The notes under the pieces are model-generated. The model was given only the letters and a program-made list of their open reading frames with translations, was not told where the DNA came from and did not search any database. This document shows positions 60,448 to 64,000 of a stretch of DNA of 64,000 bases, in pieces (within the stretch, counting starts at the first letter, position 1; every line of letters starts with the position of its first letter). Origin of the DNA: Clostridia bacterium 41_269 (GTDB lineage: Bacteria; Bacillota; DTU086); the NCBI GenBank assembly GCA_001508005.1, contig LGEZ01000002.1, positions 1 through 64,000 on the forward strand. Direction: 5' to 3'. A program made the position numbers and the translations under genes.

Positions 60448-60972
60448 ATGAGACAATTTGGCAAAGCGATTAAAGAAGTTGTTACCACAGTACTTTTAGC
60501 TTTTATATTAGCATTATTAATTAGAAATTATATTGTTGATGCTAGAGTTATACCATCAGGTTCTATGCTGCCTACTATACAGCAGAGTGACAGGATTTTG
60601 GTAAATAAACTGGCATATAGTTTCAAAGAGCCTCAAAGAGGAGATATCATTGTTTTTGAAGCTCCAGTAAATGTTGGAGATAACCAGGATTTCATTAAAA
60701 GAGTTATTGCACTTCCTGGAGAAACAGTGGAAATAAAAAATGGCAAGGTTTTTATAAATGGTAAACCCCTTGAGGAAGATTATATTTTAGAGGCTCCTAA
60801 TTATAATTTTGGTCCTGTTAAAGTTCCTGAAGGATGCTTATTTGTTTTAGGCGATAACCGTAATTCCAGCTATGACAGCCATCTTTGGAATGTCTGGCTG
60901 AGAATTGATAAAGTAAAAGGAAAGGCTTTTTTGCGTTATTGGCCTCCAAATAGAATAGGATTTATTGATTAG
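60448..60972 (+). CDS. lepB: Signal peptidase I
   Basis: A 174-residue type I signal peptidase. One N-terminal membrane anchor (about residues 10-27) is followed by the catalytic Ser39 in RVIPSGSMLPTI and Lys84 in DFIKRVIALPGE, then the GDNRNSSYDSHLW box. Short single-anchor form, typical of Firmicutes. GGGAGAG precedes the ATG. It stands between folE and surE. Confidence 0.95.
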   Translation: MRQFGKAIKEVVTTVLLAFILALLIRNYIVDARVIPSGSMLPTIQQSDRILVNKLAYSFKEPQRGDIIVFEAPVNVGDNQDFIKRVIALPGETVEIKNGKVFINGKPLEEDYILEAPNYNFGPVKVPEGCLFVLGDNRNSSYDSHLWNVWLRIDKVKGKAFLRYWPPNRIGFID

Positions 60973-61032
60973 ATAAACTTAAATTTTTATTAGTTAGTTA
61001 TTTTATAATCAAGATATTTTTGGGGGTAAAAG

Positions 61033-61797
61033 ATGAAAATATTAATTACCAATGATGATGGAATTCAAGCGCAGGGGTTAATCACTTTATATAAATACCT
61101 TTCAGAATTTGGAACAGTTAATGTTGTTGCTCCTGAAAGGGAAAGAAGTGCTATTGGTCATGGAATTACCATGCATAAACCTTTGAGGGTTTATGAGTAT
61201 CCCATTGGAGATACAAAAAAAACTGGATATGCAGTATCAGGAACACCAGCTGACTGTGTGAAACTTGCCCTTGAGGCTCTTTTACCTGAACCCCCTGACA
61301 TTATAATCTCAGGTATAAATTGGGGAGCTAATTTGGGAACTGATGTACTTTATTCAGGAACGGTTTCTGCGGCTATAGAAGGAACAATAAATGGTATAAA
61401 ATCAATGGCAGTTTCTTTAGATGATAGAAGAAAAATTCCTGATTTTAGTGTTGCAGCGAAATTTGTTAATGAATTTTTAAAGATATACATCAAGCATGAT
61501 ATGCCATCTGATACTCTGCTTAATATAAATATTCCAGATGTTCCTTGGAATGAAATAAAAGGTGTAAAAATAACAAAATTGGGAAGAAGAAGGTATATAG
61601 ATACGGTTGAGAGGAGAAAAGATCCTAGAGGAAGAGAATACTTCTGGCTTGCGGGCCGGGTAAATGATCATGATATGGACCCAGAAACCGATACTTATGC
61701 TATCAAAGAAAACTATATCAGTATTTGTCCAGTACATTTTGATCTAACTAATTATGAAGCTATTAAAGAAATAAAAACCTGGTGCATTATAAAATAA
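61033..61797 (+). CDS. surE: 5'-nucleotidase SurE
   Basis: SurE is a metal-dependent nucleoside 5'-monophosphatase linked to stationary-phase survival. The metal site NDDGIQAQG is at residues 7-15, APERERSAIGHGIT follows near 37, and SGINWGANLGTDVLYSGTVSAA near 95 completes the active site. Length is 254 residues. TTTTTGGGGG precedes the ATG. Its 3' end overlaps the convergent spoVB-like gene by 11 bp. Confidence 0.95.
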   Translation: MKILITNDDGIQAQGLITLYKYLSEFGTVNVVAPERERSAIGHGITMHKPLRVYEYPIGDTKKTGYAVSGTPADCVKLALEALLPEPPDIIISGINWGANLGTDVLYSGTVSAAIEGTINGIKSMAVSLDDRRKIPDFSVAAKFVNEFLKIYIKHDMPSDTLLNINIPDVPWNEIKGVKITKLGRRRYIDTVERRKDPRGREYFWLAGRVNDHDMDPETDTYAIKENYISICPVHFDLTNYEAIKEIKTWCIIK

Positions 61798-63370
61798 ATA
61801 ATTTAATTATAAAAGATCCTAAACCAGGAATTTTTGATATATCTTCCCTTGTAATCATACCGGAGAGGAATAAATATACCACATATATGCTGAATCCCAA
61901 TGTAGCGGAGATGGTTATTGCAAAAATGCTGCTGCTGGTTAGGTTCCAAATCAATATATAAATTATATATGTTGATATTCCCATCACTGCAAAACCCAAC
62001 ATGGGTAATATGCAGAGGTTATAAAAGCTAAAAGTGATTTTTAGATAACTGCAGATAGAAATAACATTTAATAATGCTGTTGTTATCCAACCTATATTCA
62101 TAGAAACAGCTGCTCCAATTATTCCATATATTGGTTGTGAAGTTAGATAATATGAAAATAGTAAAGTTAATGCTGTTCCCAATAAAGAGTTATACAAGTA
62201 AGTTTTCACTTTACCGAGACCCTGTAAAATACCACTTGTTGTCTGTCCAATATATAAAAAGATACTTCCCACAGCCATTACTTTCAGCAGTTTTCCTGCT
62301 TGAGGAATGCCAAAAGTTATGCTGCACACTTCTGCAGGAAATAGAAGGAAAAGAAGAGCTGCTGGAAAACCTGCGATCAAAGTAGTTTGTATGGCTTTAT
62401 AGCATCTATCCTGCAACAATCTGTGGTTTTTAAGAGCTGCTGCTTCAGATATTGCCGGTAAAAGAGTTGTTGCTAAAGAAAAGGTAAAAATAGATGGCAT
62501 GCTGAGTAGTACCATTGCTATTCCGGAAAATTGGCCGTAAAGTTCTGCTGATTGTCTGAAGGTAAAACCAGCTTCCTGAAGCTTTTGAGGTATTAGTATA
62601 GCTAATAAAGCGGCTAAAATGCTGTTTGATAGTCTAGTAATGATGATAGGAATGGAAAAAGAAAAAATTTTTTTTAATATTGTTAGAGTGCTAATTTTTA
62701 TGCTGTTTACGATATTATTACTTTGTTCTTTAGGGCCCTTTGTATATACATATACCATCATTAAAAAAATCAGGCCGGTAAATTCACCAATAACACTTCC
62801 TGCGGCAAGACCAGCTGCCCCAAATTCTATTCCATAAATAAGAAATTTTTTTGCAAAATATATACCACTTAAAACACGTACGATTTGTTCTAAAATTTGA
62901 CTTAAAGCAGGAGGCAGCATGTGCATAAGCCCATGAAAATATCCTCTAAACGCAGAAGAAATGGAAATAATGAAGATTGCAGGAATTAAAGTAATTAAGC
63001 ACCAATAAACTCTGGGATCTGAAAAAGCAGTTCTCACTAAAAAAGGAGTAAGTAAAAAAAGCAGTATAGTAAATATTAAGCCAGTAATTAAAAGGAATAC
63101 CAGAGCTACATAAAAAATTTTTTTGGCTTGTTTGTAATTGCCCAATGTGACTTGTTCTGAAACCAATTTTGATATAGCAGGAGGGATACCTGCAGTAGTA
63201 ATTACTAATGCCAATGTGTAAATTGGAAAAACCATTTCGAATAAACCGATGCCCTCTGGTCCCACAGTTCTTACAAAAAAAATACGATACATAAATCCTA
63301 AAATTCTATTTATGAAACCCGCAAATATTAAAATTACTGCACTTCTGACAAGGGATAGTTTGGGATGCAA
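61787..63370 (-). CDS. spoVB: SpoVB-like polysaccharide/lipid flippase (MVF family)
   Basis: A protein of about 527 residues with some 14 hydrophobic helices and charged short loops, of the MurJ/SpoVB/Wzx branch of the MOP superfamily. SpoVB acts in spore cortex synthesis; other branch members flip lipid-linked sugars. The N-terminus SAVILIFAGFINRILGFMYR followed by IFFVRTVGPEGIGLFEMVFP and TAGIPPAISKLVSE is typical of SpoVB-type proteins. The start is probably TTG at 63370 behind GGTGGAGG; a GTG at 63388 is the alternative. SpoVB versus a paralogue (YkvU/YabM type) cannot be settled here. Confidence 0.85.
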   Translation of the reverse strand: MHPKLSLVRSAVILIFAGFINRILGFMYRIFFVRTVGPEGIGLFEMVFPIYTLALVITTAGIPPAISKLVSEQVTLGNYKQAKKIFYVALVFLLITGLIFTILLFLLTPFLVRTAFSDPRVYWCLITLIPAIFIISISSAFRGYFHGLMHMLPPALSQILEQIVRVLSGIYFAKKFLIYGIEFGAAGLAAGSVIGEFTGLIFLMMVYVYTKGPKEQSNNIVNSIKISTLTILKKIFSFSIPIIITRLSNSILAALLAILIPQKLQEAGFTFRQSAELYGQFSGIAMVLLSMPSIFTFSLATTLLPAISEAAALKNHRLLQDRCYKAIQTTLIAGFPAALLFLLFPAEVCSITFGIPQAGKLLKVMAVGSIFLYIGQTTSGILQGLGKVKTYLYNSLLGTALTLLFSYYLTSQPIYGIIGAAVSMNIGWITTALLNVISICSYLKITFSFYNLCILPMLGFAVMGISTYIIYILIWNLTSSSIFAITISATLGFSIYVVYLFLSGMITREDISKIPGLGSFIIKLFIL

Positions 63371-63689
63371 GTTAAAAACAACCTCCACCCATGTACACTT
63401 ATGAAATTTTATGCATTTTTGCCATGATTTATAGCTAAGTTTTTTTACTTTTTGTAAAAAAGGAATTAAAGCAAATTAAAGCATATTTGCAAGATTAATG
63501 GGTATTAATAACAAGGAAGAATTTACAAGTATGAAAAGATTTTTGTTATGATAAAAAATAATCTTTTAACTTAAAAGGATTTTGTTGACACAGCAACTAA
63601 TAGTATATTGGATGCTCATTTTTTACAATTAATGTTCTAAAAGTTTAATGAAAACCAAGTGTAATATTAATAGTTAAAGGAGGAGACTT
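63371..63689. other. Divergent intergenic region between spoVB and EF-G-like gene
   Basis: About 320 bp, AT-rich. On the + strand TTGTTG (63582-63587) and TATATT (63604-63609) at 16 bp spacing form a possible sigma-A promoter for the downstream GTPase. A perfect TTGACA (63585-63590) lacks a correctly spaced -10 box. No coding potential or strong hairpin was found. Confidence 0.35.
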
Positions 63690-64000
63690 ATGAAAGTTTA
63701 TAATACCGAGCAGATAAGAAATATAGCTCTTGTTTCCCATGGAGGAGCTGGTAAAACAACTCTTACAGAGGCCATGCTTTATAATACGGGAGTAATTACC
63801 CGTATGGGTAGAGTAGAAGATGGAAATACCGTATCTGATTATGATCCTGAGGAAATTAAGAGGCAGGTATCAATTAATCTTTCCCTTGTCCCTTTAGAAT
63901 GGAAAAATTGTAAGATAAATATTATTGATACACCAGGTTTTGCGGATTTTTCATCTGAGGTTAAAAGTGCAATAAGGGTGGCTGATGGTGTGGCGGTATT
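63690..64000 (+). CDS. EF-G-like translational GTPase, 3'-truncated by window edge
   Basis: Only the first 103 codons are visible. They show a translational GTPase G domain: P-loop VSHGGAGKTTLTEAML (residues 16-31), a switch I region VSDYDPEEIKRQVSINLSLV and switch II IDTPGFADF. The short P-loop (SHGGAGKTTL) and the unusual switch I place it nearer the EF-G II/FusA2 or EF-G-like families than the canonical FusA. AAAGGAGGAG precedes the ATG. The rest lies beyond the window. Confidence 0.88.
   Translation, partial: MKVYNTEQIRNIALVSHGGAGKTTLTEAMLYNTGVITRMGRVEDGNTVSDYDPEEIKRQVSINLSLVPLEWKNCKINIIDTPGFADFSSEVKSAIRVADGVAV

Noticed and set aside
1-64000. CRISPR arrays, prophage, insertion sequences or toxin-antitoxin pairs
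   Set aside because: No regularly spaced direct repeats, integrase, transposase or phage structural genes were seen; the region is syntenic backbone.

Overview
The window looks like chromosomal backbone DNA of an endospore-forming, probably anaerobic, low-GC Firmicute of the class Clostridia. The evidence is AT-rich sequence, Gram-positive operon orders (rpmF-fapR-plsX-fab-acpP-rnc-smc-ftsY and ylxM-ffh-rpsP-khpA-rimM-trmD-rplS-rnhB-yraN), sporulation and germination genes (alpha/beta SASP, gpr, ylbJ, spoVM, spoVB) and anaerobic metabolism (acetate kinase, HgdC-type activase, class I two-subunit fumarase, decarboxylase-type carboxyltransferase). The species cannot be named from the sequence. 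I see no phage, insertion sequence or CRISPR array. TTG starts behind strong ribosome binding sites are common.

Layout. 1-2.3 kb: end of a riboflavin operon (ribE, ribBA, ribH). 2.3-4.3 kb: rpmB, a degenerate SASP copy, an intact SASP and, convergently, the SASP protease gpr. 4.4-8.6 kb: rtcB (frameshifted), a DUF2197 protein, a structured intergenic segment, rsmD, a coiled-coil protein and ylbJ (frameshifted). 8.7-18.7 kb: ackA, yceD-rpmF, then fapR-plsX-fabH-fabK-fabD-fabG-acpP-fabF-rnc with a candidate FapR operator. 18.7-31.6 kb: smc-ftsY, a methylthioadenosine salvage trio (mtnP-mtnA-mtaD), then the SRP, ribosome and tRNA modification block. 31.6-38.8 kb: a DUF1015 gene, then a c-di-GMP-I riboswitch ahead of a partner-switching module (sensor/kinase, STAS, PP2C, STAS) that ends in a FapA/DUF342 gene (frameshifted). 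38.8-43.4 kb: a T-box with a probable alanine specifier ahead of alaR-alaT, a P-loop/Asp23 fusion protein, and dnaD-dnaC replication genes. 43.4-47 kb: a SLC13-type permease with an in-frame stop behind a palindromic operator, a LarA-like protein, tRNA-Arg(CCG) and a 43-residue mini-gene. 47-53.6 kb: thiL, ahcY, carboxyltransferase, fumarase alpha and beta, malic enzyme. 53.7-64 kb: spoVM, membrane proteins, an HgdC/DUF2229 cluster, a Fur-family regulator, a TPR protein, folE, lepB, surE, spoVB and the start of an EF-G-like GTPase.

Together the genes cover cofactor synthesis, initiation and elongation of type II fatty acids, SRP targeting, translation maintenance and C4-dicarboxylate metabolism. 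Two RNA switches stand out. The c-di-GMP riboswitch places a whole phosphorylation-dependent partner-switching cascade under second-messenger control, and the T-box ties an alanine aminotransferase to tRNA-Ala charging.

Four genes are interrupted. rtcB and fapA each lack one A in an A run, ylbJ is out of frame across a run of ten A, and the permease has an in-frame TAA. Sequencing error, real decay and transcriptional slippage all remain possible explanations.
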